Of a stretch of 64,000 nt of DNA, positions 35,600-43,607 are shown one piece after another. Source of the stretch: Pseudomonas sp. HS6. GTDB taxonomy: Bacteria > Pseudomonadota > Gammaproteobacteria > Pseudomonadales > Pseudomonadaceae. Position 1 is the stretch's first letter. Each line of letters begins with the position of its first letter. The stretch lies in the NCBI RefSeq assembly GCF_023375815.1, contig NZ_CP067412.1, positions 62,001 to 126,000 of the forward strand, in the 5' to 3' direction. The notes under the pieces are model-generated. The model worked only from the letters and a program-made list of their open reading frames with translations, made no database searches and was not told where the DNA came from. A program made the position numbers and the translations under genes.

Positions 35600-36039
35600 A
35601 CTAGATCTTTAACAACCGCATCGGACTGATCCCACGCTTCCTTAAGATAGTTCGCAACCAGACGTCGATGACACTGGTGCGGTTGATGTTCACTGCAAAG
35701 CAAACACCCTTCGTCAATGACGTCTGGTTTAACGTGCTTTTCAATATTTCGTTTCGCCATGAGATTGAGGAATTTATCCTCATACTGCTGCCACGAAATT
35801 TCCTTTTTTTGGTATGGCGACAAAATCTCTTTTGTTGGTGCCAATTCTGGCAGGTGCACGTAGTCAACGTCGCATAATTCTTTTAGGAAATATTTCAAGT
35901 CATCCCTTTTGGCAAAGCCTGAGAGCTGAGAAATATTATTCAATCGAACATCAACAATCCGCTTTGTACCTGATAATTTTATCAAAGAGAAAAAGCGTTC
36001 TGCTTTTTTCTCTGTGAATCCGATAGTAAATATTTTCAT
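35596..36039 (-). CDS. DUF488 family protein
   Basis: A 147-residue protein with DUF488 features: FTIGFTEKKAERFF at the start, RIVDVRLNNISQLSGFAK, YVHLPELAPTKEIL, and the C-terminal LLCSEHQPHQCHRRLVANYL (Cys-x-x-His then CHR). The Cys/His/Arg set resembles the CKPxxCHGD set of the adjacent DUF4326 domain, suggesting related chemistry. DUF488 is an uncharacterised family often carried on mobile and defence-associated loci. It starts 8 bases after the dual-OB gene and overlaps the next gene by 4 bases. Confidence 0.8.
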   Translation of the reverse strand: MKIFTIGFTEKKAERFFSLIKLSGTKRIVDVRLNNISQLSGFAKRDDLKYFLKELCDVDYVHLPELAPTKEILSPYQKKEISWQQYEDKFLNLMAKRNIEKHVKPDVIDEGCLLCSEHQPHQCHRRLVANYLKEAWDQSDAVVKDLV

Positions 36040-36047
36040 TGGTTGCC

Positions 36048-36707
36048 TCAGAAAGCGTGAGCAATCAGCTTATAACTATCACCAGAGGCCAGTTTTTCAC
36101 CTAAGCTAATCGTCAAATAGGAAATATTGCCTAGCTGATAGCTTCCAACCGCTCTATTTTGATAATCAAATACTAGTGTTGAGTCAGTTGCGGTCAGACC
36201 ATAATTGACGCCGTTATAGTCGAAAAAAACTCGAACCTTCGGCTTATCACCATGCTCCATAGCAACCCGAATATGGACATTTTCGGGTCTGATTAAATAG
36301 AGGGATTTGATTGGGTTGGCCAGAAAAACGCTAGGAACCTTGTCATTTTTACCATAGGTACTGTCATGACCATTTTCCCAAAGCTGATCTGGAGAATCCA
36401 CATAACCCGCTAAATCAGCAATTGTCAGCCGCCCCACTCGCTGCCATTTTTCATCAGATATAATCAGGTTTTCTTGTTGAAATGTTCCTTCCTGCTTAGC
36501 AGAAAAAGAAATTTGCATCACGTCAAGAGGAACCGCAAACCCACCCGTGGCATATTGGCGTTCCGCATCTAAAATCGCTCTGTTATCTTCTCTGTTGCCA
36601 ACAGGTCGAACCCAATACCCTTTGTATTGGCCAGTAACGATTTTTCCGGCAACACATCGTGCCTTGTGCTTCCAAGAGTTTGCTAGACAGACGATCTGGT
36701 AAGACAT
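36048..36707 (-). CDS. Dual-OB-domain-type protein, first gene of the DUF488 operon
   Basis: A 219-residue protein, beta-rich. The start YQIVCLANSWKHKARCVAGK and WVRPVGNREDNRAI fit the dual OB-fold family that I recall beside DUF488 genes; a second beta-rich half runs from about residue 125 (SLYLIRPENVHIRVAMEHGD). OB folds usually bind nucleic acid or nucleotides. GGAAAGG is 7 bases before the ATG. It is AT-rich and is first in the three-gene transcript. The family name is from memory and should be confirmed. Confidence 0.65.
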   Translation of the reverse strand: MSYQIVCLANSWKHKARCVAGKIVTGQYKGYWVRPVGNREDNRAILDAERQYATGGFAVPLDVMQISFSAKQEGTFQQENLIISDEKWQRVGRLTIADLAGYVDSPDQLWENGHDSTYGKNDKVPSVFLANPIKSLYLIRPENVHIRVAMEHGDKPKVRVFFDYNGVNYGLTATDSTLVFDYQNRAVGSYQLGNISYLTISLGEKLASGDSYKLIAHAF

Positions 36708-37088
36708 GGTGACCCTTTCCTTGGTGGCGTAATGCCTCCATACTCACTGACATTTGTCTTAGGCGCAACACTACCTTGGTTCAGTCTTTCCTGCACTACT
36801 GCAGACCGCACCATGTCAAGCGGCTCTGCCGCTGAGCAAGAGCTTCTGACGCTCAATCGCTCGCGTGCAGTGCAAAGCGAGGCGAACCCCGGCGTTTCGC
36901 ACCATAGTCGGTCATAGAGGGTGCTGGCCAGACGTGACGGTAGGACTTCATTATTCAACAAAAAATACAGGCGAAAAAAAACAGCGATTTGACCGCTGCA
37001 GTTTGGCAAAAAATTGCTACAAACCACTGCTACAAATCGCTGTTTCTGAACCCTCGTAACTCATTGAATTACAAAAGTTTTTCTGTAA
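36708..37088. other. Gap between the DUF488 operon and tRNA-Ser, with gene debris
   Basis: This 381-base stretch should carry the promoter of the dual-OB gene. On the minus strand a 114-codon frame (TTG/ATG near 37027) runs through it and past the dual-OB start; its latter half (VRSAVVQERLNQGS) looks more protein-like than the first, but I cannot assign it and it may be debris of an integrated element. The 36974-37045 part holds the long hairpin listed separately. No integrase gene is present. Confidence 0.45.
36974..37045 (-). terminator. Long hairpin with U tract directly 3' of tRNA-Ser
   Basis: Read on the tRNA strand, AAACAGCGATTTG (37045-37033) pairs exactly with CAAATCGCTGTTT (36991-36979), then runs on as TTTTT. 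The 41-base loop can form an inner stem (GCAG..TTTG with CAAACTGC). It starts 43 bases after the tRNA CCA end. The loop also holds two near-identical tgctacaaa blocks 13 bases apart. It can serve as the tRNA transcript terminator or be a small structured RNA. Confidence 0.6.
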
Positions 37089-37178
37089 TGGCGGAGAGAT
37101 AGGGATTCGAACCCTAGGTACCGGTGAAGGTACAACGGATTTCGAATCCGTCCCATTCGGCCACTCTGGCATCTCTCC
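37089..37178 (-). tRNA. tRNA-Ser (anticodon CGA)
   Basis: A 90-base tRNA with a long variable arm, as serine tRNAs have. The acceptor arm GGAGAGA pairs with TCTCTCC; CCA is encoded; the T arm is GGTTCGAATCC; the anticodon stem ACGGA/TCCGT closes the loop TTCGAAA, giving CGA, which reads UCG. It borders the AT-rich accessory segment on its 3' side, the usual side for integrative elements. Confidence 0.95.
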
Positions 37179-37261
37179 AACGGCGCGCATCATAACAACA
37201 CTTTTACCGAAAGCAAACCCTCTTTCGAAAATTTCTTCGTGCTATCAGATGCTTGCGTCGA

Positions 37262-37975
37262 TTAAAGCGGCACGCCCAGACGGTTGGCGACTTCTTCGTA
37301 GGCTTCGATGACGTCACCGAGGCCCTGACGGAAGCGGTCCTTGTCCATCTTCTTCTTGGTGTCCTTGTCCCACAGACGGCAGCCGTCCGGGCTGAACTCG
37401 TCGCCCAGGACGATGGAGCCGTCGCTGAACACGCCGAACTCAAGCTTGAAGTCCACCAACAGCAGGCCGGCGTCGTCGAACAGTTTACTCAGGACTTCGT
37501 TGACCTTGAGCGACAGCTCTTTCATGCGAACCAGTTGCTCGGCGGTGCCCCAGCCGAATGCCACAACGTGGGACTCGTTGATGAACGGGTCGCCCTTGGC
37601 GTCGTCCTTCAGGAACAGTTCGAAGGTGTAAGGGTTGAGCTTCAGGCCTTCTTCAACGCCCAGGCGCTTGACCAGGCTGCCGGCGGCGTAGTTACGCACA
37701 ACGCACTCGACCGGAATCATGTCGAGTTTTTTCACCAGCACTTCGTTGTCGGCCAGCAGTTTGTCGAATTGGGTCGGAATGCCGGCCGCTTCGAGTTTCT
37801 GCATGATGAAGGCGTTGAACTTGTTGTTCACCATGCCTTTGCGGTCGAGCTGCTCGATGCGCTTGCCGTCGAACGCCGAAGTGTCGTTGCGAAACAGCAG
37901 GATCAAGCGGTCAGCGTCGTCGGTCTTGTAAACCGATTTGGCTTTGCCGCGGTAGAGTTCTTCACGTTTTTCCAT
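37262..37975 (-). CDS. purC: Phosphoribosylaminoimidazole-succinocarboxamide synthase
   Basis: A 237-residue SAICAR synthetase: [20 protein letters not shown] at the start, [40 protein letters not shown] and [20 protein letters not shown], all family signatures. It joins CAIR and aspartate in purine biosynthesis, using ATP. The length fits bacterial PurC. It lies 83 bases after the tRNA gene and after the bamC/MBL genes on the same strand. Confidence 0.95.
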   Translation of the reverse strand: MEKREELYRGKAKSVYKTDDADRLILLFRNDTSAFDGKRIEQLDRKGMVNNKFNAFIMQKLEAAGIPTQFDKLLADNEVLVKKLDMIPVECVVRNYAAGSLVKRLGVEEGLKLNPYTFELFLKDDAKGDPFINESHVVAFGWGTAEQLVRMKELSLKVNEVLSKLFDDAGLLLVDFKLEFGVFSDGSIVLGDEFSPDGCRLWDKDTKKKMDKDRFRQGLGDVIEAYEEVANRLGVPL

Positions 37976-38003
37976 GATGGGCTCCGCTTGCTAAGTAGAT
38001 GGG

Positions 38004-38762
38004 CTAGGCGATGTGGCGCCAGTCGAGCCCTGAATCTTGATCGGCCAGTTGCAGCCAGTCCGGGTCGCACCCGAGGGTGTCGACAAAACATTGCCGGGCC
38101 AGCTGCGGCAGGTTGTTCTTGCTGCTCAGATGGGCCAGGACCAGATGTTGCAGACCTTGCCAGCCCAACTCGGCCACCAGGAATGCCGCCTGATGGTTGT
38201 TCAAATGTCCCAGCTCGCCGCCCACCCGTTGCTTGAGAAAGTACGGGTAATGACCACGGGCCAGCATGTCGCGACAATGATTGGACTCGATCATCAACGC
38301 ATCGAGGTCCCGATAACCGTCCAGCACCCGCTCGCAGTATGAACCCAGATCGGTCAACAGGCCGAAACGCCGCTCTCCGTCGCTGAACACATACTGGGTC
38401 GGTTCCTGTGCATCATGGGCCACGGCAATGACCCCGATGTCCAGAGCACCGATCTGCAGTTGCTCGCCGCCGGCCACGAAGCCTGCGGGCTCAATCGGTT
38501 TGCGCATCCCGCGCAGTGTGCCGCGACTGAGGTAGACCGGCAGATTGTAGCGCCGAGACAGCAAACCCACGCCATGCACGTGGTCGGCATGTTCGTGGGT
38601 TACGAGTATCGCGCTCAGTTGCGCCGGGCTCACACCCAGGCGCAACAGGCGTTTTTCGGTTTCCCGCAGGGAAAAACCACAATCCACCAGCACATACGTA
38701 TCAGCACTGGCGATCAGCGTGCCGTTCCCTTGGCTACCGCTGCCGAGAACGGCAAAACGCAT
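38004..38762 (-). CDS. MBL-fold metallo-hydrolase (YycJ-like)
   Basis: A 252-residue metallo-beta-lactamase-fold protein. The start RFAVLGSGSQGNGTLIAS and the metal-binding motif VTHEHADHVHGVGLL (HxHxDH) are clear, with DALMIESNHCRDML and LVLAHLSSKNN further on. This is the YycJ/WalJ-like exonuclease-type branch; the precise substrate is uncertain. It is flanked by bamC (4-base gap) and purC on the same strand, as commonly in Pseudomonas. Confidence 0.85.
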   Translation of the reverse strand: MRFAVLGSGSQGNGTLIASADTYVLVDCGFSLRETEKRLLRLGVSPAQLSAILVTHEHADHVHGVGLLSRRYNLPVYLSRGTLRGMRKPIEPAGFVAGGEQLQIGALDIGVIAVAHDAQEPTQYVFSDGERRFGLLTDLGSYCERVLDGYRDLDALMIESNHCRDMLARGHYPYFLKQRVGGELGHLNNHQAAFLVAELGWQGLQHLVLAHLSSKNNLPQLARQCFVDTLGCDPDWLQLADQDSGLDWRHIA

Positions 38763-38766
38763 GGGA

Positions 38767-39882
38767 TCAGCCCAGATTATCCTGAATCACGCTCAACACT
38801 TTGCGGGCCACATCGGCCGGGGCAACGGTGTTGATGTTTTTCTCGACGGTGACCTGAACGTTGTCGCCAACCTTGCTCAGGCGAACCTGATAACGCTCGG
38901 CACGGGCTTCAACTTCTTCCTTGGTCGGCGCACTGCCGAACAGGCTGCTGAAGAAACCAGGCTTCTCGTCTTTCTTCTCGGCTTTTTCGGCCAGGTTGAT
39001 GTAGTACAGGCCCAGGCTGCGGTTGATGTCTTCAACGCGCCATTGGCCTTGCTCCAGGGCACGACCAACGCTCGACCAGGCACGGTCCAGGTCCGAACCG
39101 ACGTTCAATACCGGGTTGCCGCTGCCGTCTTCGTTGAGGCTGACACGGCTCGGGGTATCGAAATCACGCGATGCCAGCATCGACACCGAACCGCCCTTCT
39201 CGGAGGTACGGCTCATGCTCGCGAGCATGTCGTCGACCAAAGCAGCGTCCAGGCCAGTGTTGACCGAACGGTTGGTGAAATCGACATTGGCGGTGCTGCC
39301 GGCAGGACGCTCGGCGCTGACCACGTAGATTTCACTGGTATTGCGCTGAACGCCCGGCTCGATGCGTACCCGCACGCGGGTTTCGCTGTCGGCACCGACG
39401 CCGGCGGCGCTCAGGCGCTTGGCCATGGCGGCGGACAATTCGTCGGAATGTTGCCAGGTGGTGGTGAATTCGCCGGTTTGCGGACGCTGTTCATCCAGAC
39501 GGAAACCGTTGTCCTGGAAGAACTGCACAGCCACTGGCCAGACTTCGGCCGGTGGATGCTGGCCCATGACCCAGCGCGAATCACCGCTCTTCTGCAGCGA
39601 GTAGTCGCTGGCGTCGGCAATCGCCGACAGCGGTAGAGGACGAGGAACCACGTATTCGCCGGTGGCGGTGTCGTCGGCTACGTTACGCGGGATCGGCAGC
39701 AGCGGATCCAGGCGTTTGGAGGTGCTGACATCCGGTGGCAATTGCATCGGTGCAGTCTGTTTCGCTTCCAGGTAGTCGCTACCACGGTCGCGGAAATAAC
39801 CTTCCGGGCCCCAGATCCATCCGCAGCCACTGGTGCTGGAGATAATCAAGGCAAGTGCGGAAAGTCCGGCCATTCGCTTCAT
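38767..39882 (-). CDS. bamC: Outer membrane assembly lipoprotein BamC
   Basis: A 371-residue lipoprotein. The signal peptide MAGLSALALIISSTSGCGWI ends in a lipobox (TSGC), so Cys follows as the lipidated residue. Next is the conserved unstructured segment GSDYLEAKQTAPMQLPPDVS, then two helix-grip domains. BamC is a non-essential part of the BamABCDE machine inserting beta-barrels in the outer membrane. I start at ATG 39882 (MKRMAGLSAL) rather than the upstream frame opening. It lies 17 bases after dapA, as in the dapA-bamC operon. Confidence 0.9.
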   Translation of the reverse strand: MKRMAGLSALALIISSTSGCGWIWGPEGYFRDRGSDYLEAKQTAPMQLPPDVSTSKRLDPLLPIPRNVADDTATGEYVVPRPLPLSAIADASDYSLQKSGDSRWVMGQHPPAEVWPVAVQFFQDNGFRLDEQRPQTGEFTTTWQHSDELSAAMAKRLSAAGVGADSETRVRVRIEPGVQRNTSEIYVVSAERPAGSTANVDFTNRSVNTGLDAALVDDMLASMSRTSEKGGSVSMLASRDFDTPSRVSLNEDGSGNPVLNVGSDLDRAWSSVGRALEQGQWRVEDINRSLGLYYINLAEKAEKKDEKPGFFSSLFGSAPTKEEVEARAERYQVRLSKVGDNVQVTVEKNINTVAPADVARKVLSVIQDNLG

Positions 39883-39899
39883 GCGTTGTACTTCCTCAA

Positions 39900-40778
39900 T
39901 TAAACCAGGACGCTGCACTGGCGCAGGGCCGAGCGCAACGTTTCATGACAAGGAGCGCTCAGCCAGGTCAGCGGCAGGCGGATGCCTTCGTGCATCAGGC
40001 CCATTTCGACCAAAGCCCATTTCACCGGGATCGGGTTGGCTTCGATGAACAGGTCCTTGTGCAGCGGCATCAGTTTTTCGTTGATGGCCCGTGCGGTCTC
40101 GGCGTCGCCCTTGAGCGCGGCCTCGCACAGGTCGGCCATTTCGCGCGGGGCGACGTTGGCGGTGACGGAGATATTGCCTTTGCCGCCCAGCAGGATCAGC
40201 TCGACTGCGGTCGGATCATCGCCGGACAACACGATGAAGTCTTTGCTCACGCCGTCGAGGATTGCCTTGGCACGCTTCAGGTCGCCAGTGGCTTCCTTGA
40301 TACCGATGATGTTCGGCACGGTGGACAGGCGGATCACGGTCTCGGCCTGCATGTCGCAGGAAGTGCGGCCAGGAACGTTGTAGAGGATCTGCGGGATGTC
40401 GACCGCTTCGGCGATGTGCTTGAAGTGCTGGTACAGGCCTTCCTGGGTCGGCTTGTTGTAGTACGGGACTACCAGCAGGCAGGCATCGGCACCGGCCGCC
40501 TTGGCGTTGCGGGTCAGCTCGACGGCTTCGCGGGTCGAGTTGGCGCCAGTACCGGCGATGACCGGAATGCGACCGGCCACCTGTTTGACCACGGCTTTGA
40601 TGACAGCAATGTGTTCTTCTACATCAAGGGTTGCCGACTCGCCGGTAGTACCGACCGCGACAATGGCATGGGTGCCGTTCTTGAGATGGAAGTCCACGAG
40701 TTTGCTGAGGCTGTCCCAGTCAAGACGCCCTTGTGCATCCATGGGTGTGACCAGTGCCACCATACTGCCCGCAATCAT
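39900..40778 (-). CDS. dapA: 4-hydroxy-tetrahydrodipicolinate synthase
   Basis: A 292-residue class I aldolase of lysine/diaminopimelate biosynthesis: [68 protein letters not shown] (Tyr of the triad) and [15 protein letters not shown] with the Schiff-base Lys in GIKEATGD. It condenses pyruvate and aspartate semialdehyde. ATG 40778 with AGGAG 8 bases upstream was chosen over the longer open frame. Confidence 0.95.
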   Translation of the reverse strand: MIAGSMVALVTPMDAQGRLDWDSLSKLVDFHLKNGTHAIVAVGTTGESATLDVEEHIAVIKAVVKQVAGRIPVIAGTGANSTREAVELTRNAKAAGADACLLVVPYYNKPTQEGLYQHFKHIAEAVDIPQILYNVPGRTSCDMQAETVIRLSTVPNIIGIKEATGDLKRAKAILDGVSKDFIVLSGDDPTAVELILLGGKGNISVTANVAPREMADLCEAALKGDAETARAINEKLMPLHKDLFIEANPIPVKWALVEMGLMHEGIRLPLTWLSAPCHETLRSALRQCSVLV

Positions 40779-41088
40779 GAAACCGCTCCTGCCGGAAAAA
40801 GAGAGCGGTAATGGTACTGGCGCCAAGATGCTTGCACAAGCGAAGTACTGCGCCGCCATTCCCCTTGGCGCCGCTTTTCGCTACCCTTCAGACTTTGATC
40901 GGTACTGATCAGTTTGTACGCCGGGTTCCAGCCCCCCGTTTCGGCCTCCCAGACCCCTTCTACTGTCGCCGCCTTACGCTTCCTTATTATTGGAACCGTA
41001 GCGACAAAGGAATCGGGCCTCTCGGACTGGTATGTCCCGGCATTTAAGCCCTCACCCTACCGACCGCTCATCGCTTTAGGAATGCTGC
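40779..41088. other. Divergent intergenic region, dapA / gcvR
   Basis: A 310-base gap holding both divergent promoters. The dapA-side promoter candidate is listed separately. On the gcvR side I see AGGA 8 bases before the ATG but no clear -10/-35. No gene or riboswitch-like structure is evident. Confidence 0.5.
40811..40839 (-). promoter_or_regulatory. Candidate sigma-70 promoter of dapA
   Basis: On the minus strand TTGTGC and TACCAT are separated by 17 bases, about 33 bases before the dapA start. Each box matches the consensus at four or so of six positions, so this is a moderate candidate. Confidence 0.4.
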
Positions 41089-41649
41089 ATGTCCACCCCC
41101 ACAGTTCGCGAACAATTCCTTGTCGTCAGTGCCCTCGGCGCCAATCCCATGGAGCTGACCAACGTCCTGTGCCGCGCCAGCCATGAAAACCGCTGCGCGG
41201 TCGTCACCTCACGCCTGACCCGTCACGGCGAGTGCAGCGCGCTGATCCTCGAGATCTCCGGCAGTTGGGACGCCCTGGCGCGCCTGGAAGGCAGCCTGCC
41301 GAGCCTGGCCAAGAAGCATGCGTTCACCGTCAATGTCGTGCGCAGCGCCGCCCTGGAAAATCGTCCTCAGGCCCTGCCTTACGTGGCTTACGTGTCCTCG
41401 GCCTATCGCCCGGACATCATCAACGAGCTGTGCCAGTTCTTCATGGATCACAACGTCGAGCTGGAAAACCTGACCTGCGATACCTATCAGGCGCCACAGA
41501 CCGGCGGCACCATGCTCAACGCCACGTTCACCGTGACCCTGCCAGCCGGCACTCAGATCAGCTGGCTGCGCGACCAGTTCCTGGACTTCGCCGATGCCAT
41601 GAACCTGGACGCACTGATCGAACCGTGGCGCCCACAGAACCCAATGTAA
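41089..41649 (+). CDS. gcvR: Glycine cleavage system regulatory protein GcvR-like
   Basis: A 186-residue cytoplasmic protein with two ACT-type domains: EQFLVVSALGANPMELTNVL ... NRCAVVTSRLTRHGECSALI, and YVAYVSSAYRPDIINELCQF ... HNVELENLTCDTYQ. In E. coli, GcvR binds glycine and restrains GcvA. In Pseudomonas the same protein sits next to bcp, here 10 bases downstream. The regulatory partner is not in the window. Confidence 0.85.
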   Translation: MSTPTVREQFLVVSALGANPMELTNVLCRASHENRCAVVTSRLTRHGECSALILEISGSWDALARLEGSLPSLAKKHAFTVNVVRSAALENRPQALPYVAYVSSAYRPDIINELCQFFMDHNVELENLTCDTYQAPQTGGTMLNATFTVTLPAGTQISWLRDQFLDFADAMNLDALIEPWRPQNPM

Positions 41650-41659
41650 GGAAACTTTC

Positions 41660-42133
41660 ATGGCCGTAGCTATCGATCAACCGGTTGCCGATTTCGAAGC
41701 GCCCGCCACCAGGGGGCAGACCGTCAGCCTTTCGGCTCTCAAGGGCAAGCAAGTGGTGATCTACTTCTACCCGAAGGACAGCACCCCGGGCTGCACCACC
41801 GAAGGTCAGGGTTTTCGTGATCAGTACGCGGCGTTCAAGGCTGCCAACACGGAAATCTTCGGCATCTCCCGCGACAGCCTGAAGTCCCACGAAAACTTCA
41901 AGTGCAAGCAGGAGTTTCCGTTCGAGCTGATCAGCGACAAGGACGAAGCCGTCTGCCAGCTGTTCGACGTGATCAAGTTGAAAAAGCTCTACGGCAAGGA
42001 ATACCTGGGCGTGGATCGCAGCACTTTCCTGATCGACAAGAATGGCGTACTGCGCCAGGAATGGCGCGGCGTGAAGGTGCCGGCTCACGTTGATGCGGTG
42101 CTGGCCGCCGCTCAGACGCTGAACAAGGCCTGA
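41660..42133 (+). CDS. bcp: Thioredoxin-dependent peroxiredoxin (Bcp/PrxQ)
   Basis: A 157-residue peroxiredoxin with the peroxidatic Cys45 in KDSTPGCTTEGQGFRDQ. Gln occupies position 50, where many PrxQ members have the resolving Cys; other cysteines are at 82 and 99, so resolution is either by one of those or by a 1-Cys path. It reduces hydrogen peroxide and organic peroxides in the cytoplasm. AAGGAAA is 8 bases before the ATG, close after gcvR. Confidence 0.92.
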   Translation: MAVAIDQPVADFEAPATRGQTVSLSALKGKQVVIYFYPKDSTPGCTTEGQGFRDQYAAFKAANTEIFGISRDSLKSHENFKCKQEFPFELISDKDEAVCQLFDVIKLKKLYGKEYLGVDRSTFLIDKNGVLRQEWRGVKVPAHVDAVLAAAQTLNKA

Positions 42134-42138
42134 CCCTT

Positions 42139-42160
42139 TCGGCGCCCTGGCGGGCGCCGA
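42139..42160. terminator. Stem-loop between bcp and AI-2E transporter
   Basis: tcggcgccc pairs exactly with gggcgccga around tggc, in the 34-base gap between convergent genes. It is a GC-rich 9-bp stem with a weak T/A flank, suitable for termination in both directions. Confidence 0.65.
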
Positions 42161-42167
42161 ATTGCTT

Positions 42168-43238
42168 TCAAAGCAGCGGCGCCACCACCGGCTCCTTGCG
42201 CGGCCACGCATCAAGCACAGCCTTGAACAGCGTCGCCAGCGGAATCGCGAAGAACACGCCCCAGAAGCCCCACAATCCGCCGAACAACAGCACCGCGCAG
42301 ATGATCGCCACCGGGTGCAGGTTGACCGCTTCGGAAAACAGCAACGGCACCAGCACGTTGCCATCCAGTGTCTGGATGATCCCGTAGACCGCCATCAGAT
42401 AGATGAACTGATCACTCCAGCCCCACTGGAACAGCGCAATCAGCATCACCGGCACCGTCACCACCACCGCCCCGACATATGGCACCACCACCGACACGCC
42501 CACCAGCAAAGCCAGCAGCGCCGCGTAGTTCAACCCGAGGGCGACGAAGGCAATGTAGGTCACCCCGCCACAGATCACGATCTCGATGACCTTGCCGCGA
42601 ATGTAGTTGGCGATCTGTCGGTTCATTTCCTCGGCAACCCGGGTGATCAGGGCCCGCTCACGTGGCAAATAGCCGCGCACCCACTCGCCGATCATTACCC
42701 GATCCTTGAGGAAGAAGAACACCAGGATCGGCACCAGGACCAGGTAGATCATGATGTTCACCAGCAGCGGCAGGCTCGACAGCGAGAACGTCAGCGCCCA
42801 TTGACCGAATTTGCCGATCTCCCCGCGCGCGGCTTCGATGGCTTGCAGCACCTGCTCGTCGGACACCAGATGCGGATAGCGCTCCGGCAGCAGCAACAGC
42901 AGCGATTGCCACTTGGCGAGCATGCCCGGTAACTCGTTGAACAGCGTGATCAATTGATGCCAGAGCAGTGGAAGCACCACGACAATGAATAGCATCAGCA
43001 CGCCCATGAACAGGGCAAACACCAGACCAACCGCCACACCACCCGGCATGCGCAAGCGTTCAAGGGTAACCACCAGCCCTTGCATCAGGTACGCCAGCAC
43101 CATCCCGGCCAGCACGGGCGCAAGCATTCCGCCAAGGGTAAGCACGGCGGTGAAGGCGAGAAACAACAACACCGCCAGCACCACCGCTTCCTCATCGGAA
43201 AAGTAGCGCTGAATCCAGTCGCGTAACACTTTGAACAT
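42168..43238 (-). CDS. AI-2E family transporter (PerM-like)
   Basis: A 356-residue membrane protein with about eight helices in the pattern of the AI-2E/PerM family (Pfam UPF0118). Typical segments are FLKDRVMIGEWVRGYLPRER, then AEEMNRQIANYIRGKVIEI, and VPYVGAVVVTVPVMLIALFQ. Members export small molecules or act as Na+/H+ antiporters; AI-2 transport is not established here. The ATG at 43238 follows a TTG codon in frame. Confidence 0.85.
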   Translation of the reverse strand: MFKVLRDWIQRYFSDEEAVVLAVLLFLAFTAVLTLGGMLAPVLAGMVLAYLMQGLVVTLERLRMPGGVAVGLVFALFMGVLMLFIVVVLPLLWHQLITLFNELPGMLAKWQSLLLLLPERYPHLVSDEQVLQAIEAARGEIGKFGQWALTFSLSSLPLLVNIMIYLVLVPILVFFFLKDRVMIGEWVRGYLPRERALITRVAEEMNRQIANYIRGKVIEIVICGGVTYIAFVALGLNYAALLALLVGVSVVVPYVGAVVVTVPVMLIALFQWGWSDQFIYLMAVYGIIQTLDGNVLVPLLFSEAVNLHPVAIICAVLLFGGLWGFWGVFFAIPLATLFKAVLDAWPRKEPVVAPLL

Positions 43239-43270
43239 CAATAATCCTTAGGTCTTTTACGCTGTCGATT

Positions 43271-43510
43271 TCAGGCTTTTTTCAACCAGTACCGGTAGAC
43301 GCCCGCCTCGTCTTCTTCACGCAGCAGCGTATGACCGGCCAACCGGGCAAAGGTGCGAAAGTCGCGTTGCGAGCCGGCGTCAGTGGCGATCACCTTGAGT
43401 ACCGCGCCGCTGGGCAACTTGTTCAGTTCCATCTTGGCCTTGAGCAACGGCAATGGACAGTTCAGGCCGCTGGCGTCCAGTTCACAGTCATGGGCTACAG
43501 CGTCGATCAT
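43271..43510 (-). CDS. tusA: Sulfur carrier protein TusA
   Basis: A 79-residue protein with the CPxP motif in DASGLNCPLPLLKAKMEL; Cys18 carries the persulfide. TusA relays sulfur from IscS for 2-thiolation of tRNA wobble uridine and for other sulfur uses. The length is the usual 80 residues. It is upstream of the AI-2E gene on the same strand and divergent from the BepA-like gene. Confidence 0.92.
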   Translation of the reverse strand: MIDAVAHDCELDASGLNCPLPLLKAKMELNKLPSGAVLKVIATDAGSQRDFRTFARLAGHTLLREEDEAGVYRYWLKKA

Positions 43511-43607
43511 GCGTTACTCCGGTTCAGAGGGTCAGGCTGCCTAGAATATCTGGTCGCAAGCCCGGTGTCCGGCTACAGTAAGGTCTTTGTCGACTAAGGC
43601 TTTGTGC

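Noticed and set aside
36683..37027. A phage integrase or transposase fragment next to tRNA-Ser
   Set aside because: A 114-codon frame exists, but I see no tyrosine-recombinase or transposase motif, so I list it only as possible debris.
40914..41186. A 90-codon frame upstream of and overlapping gcvR
   Set aside because: Pro/Ser/Arg-rich with no conserved pattern; it overlaps the well-supported gcvR start in another frame.
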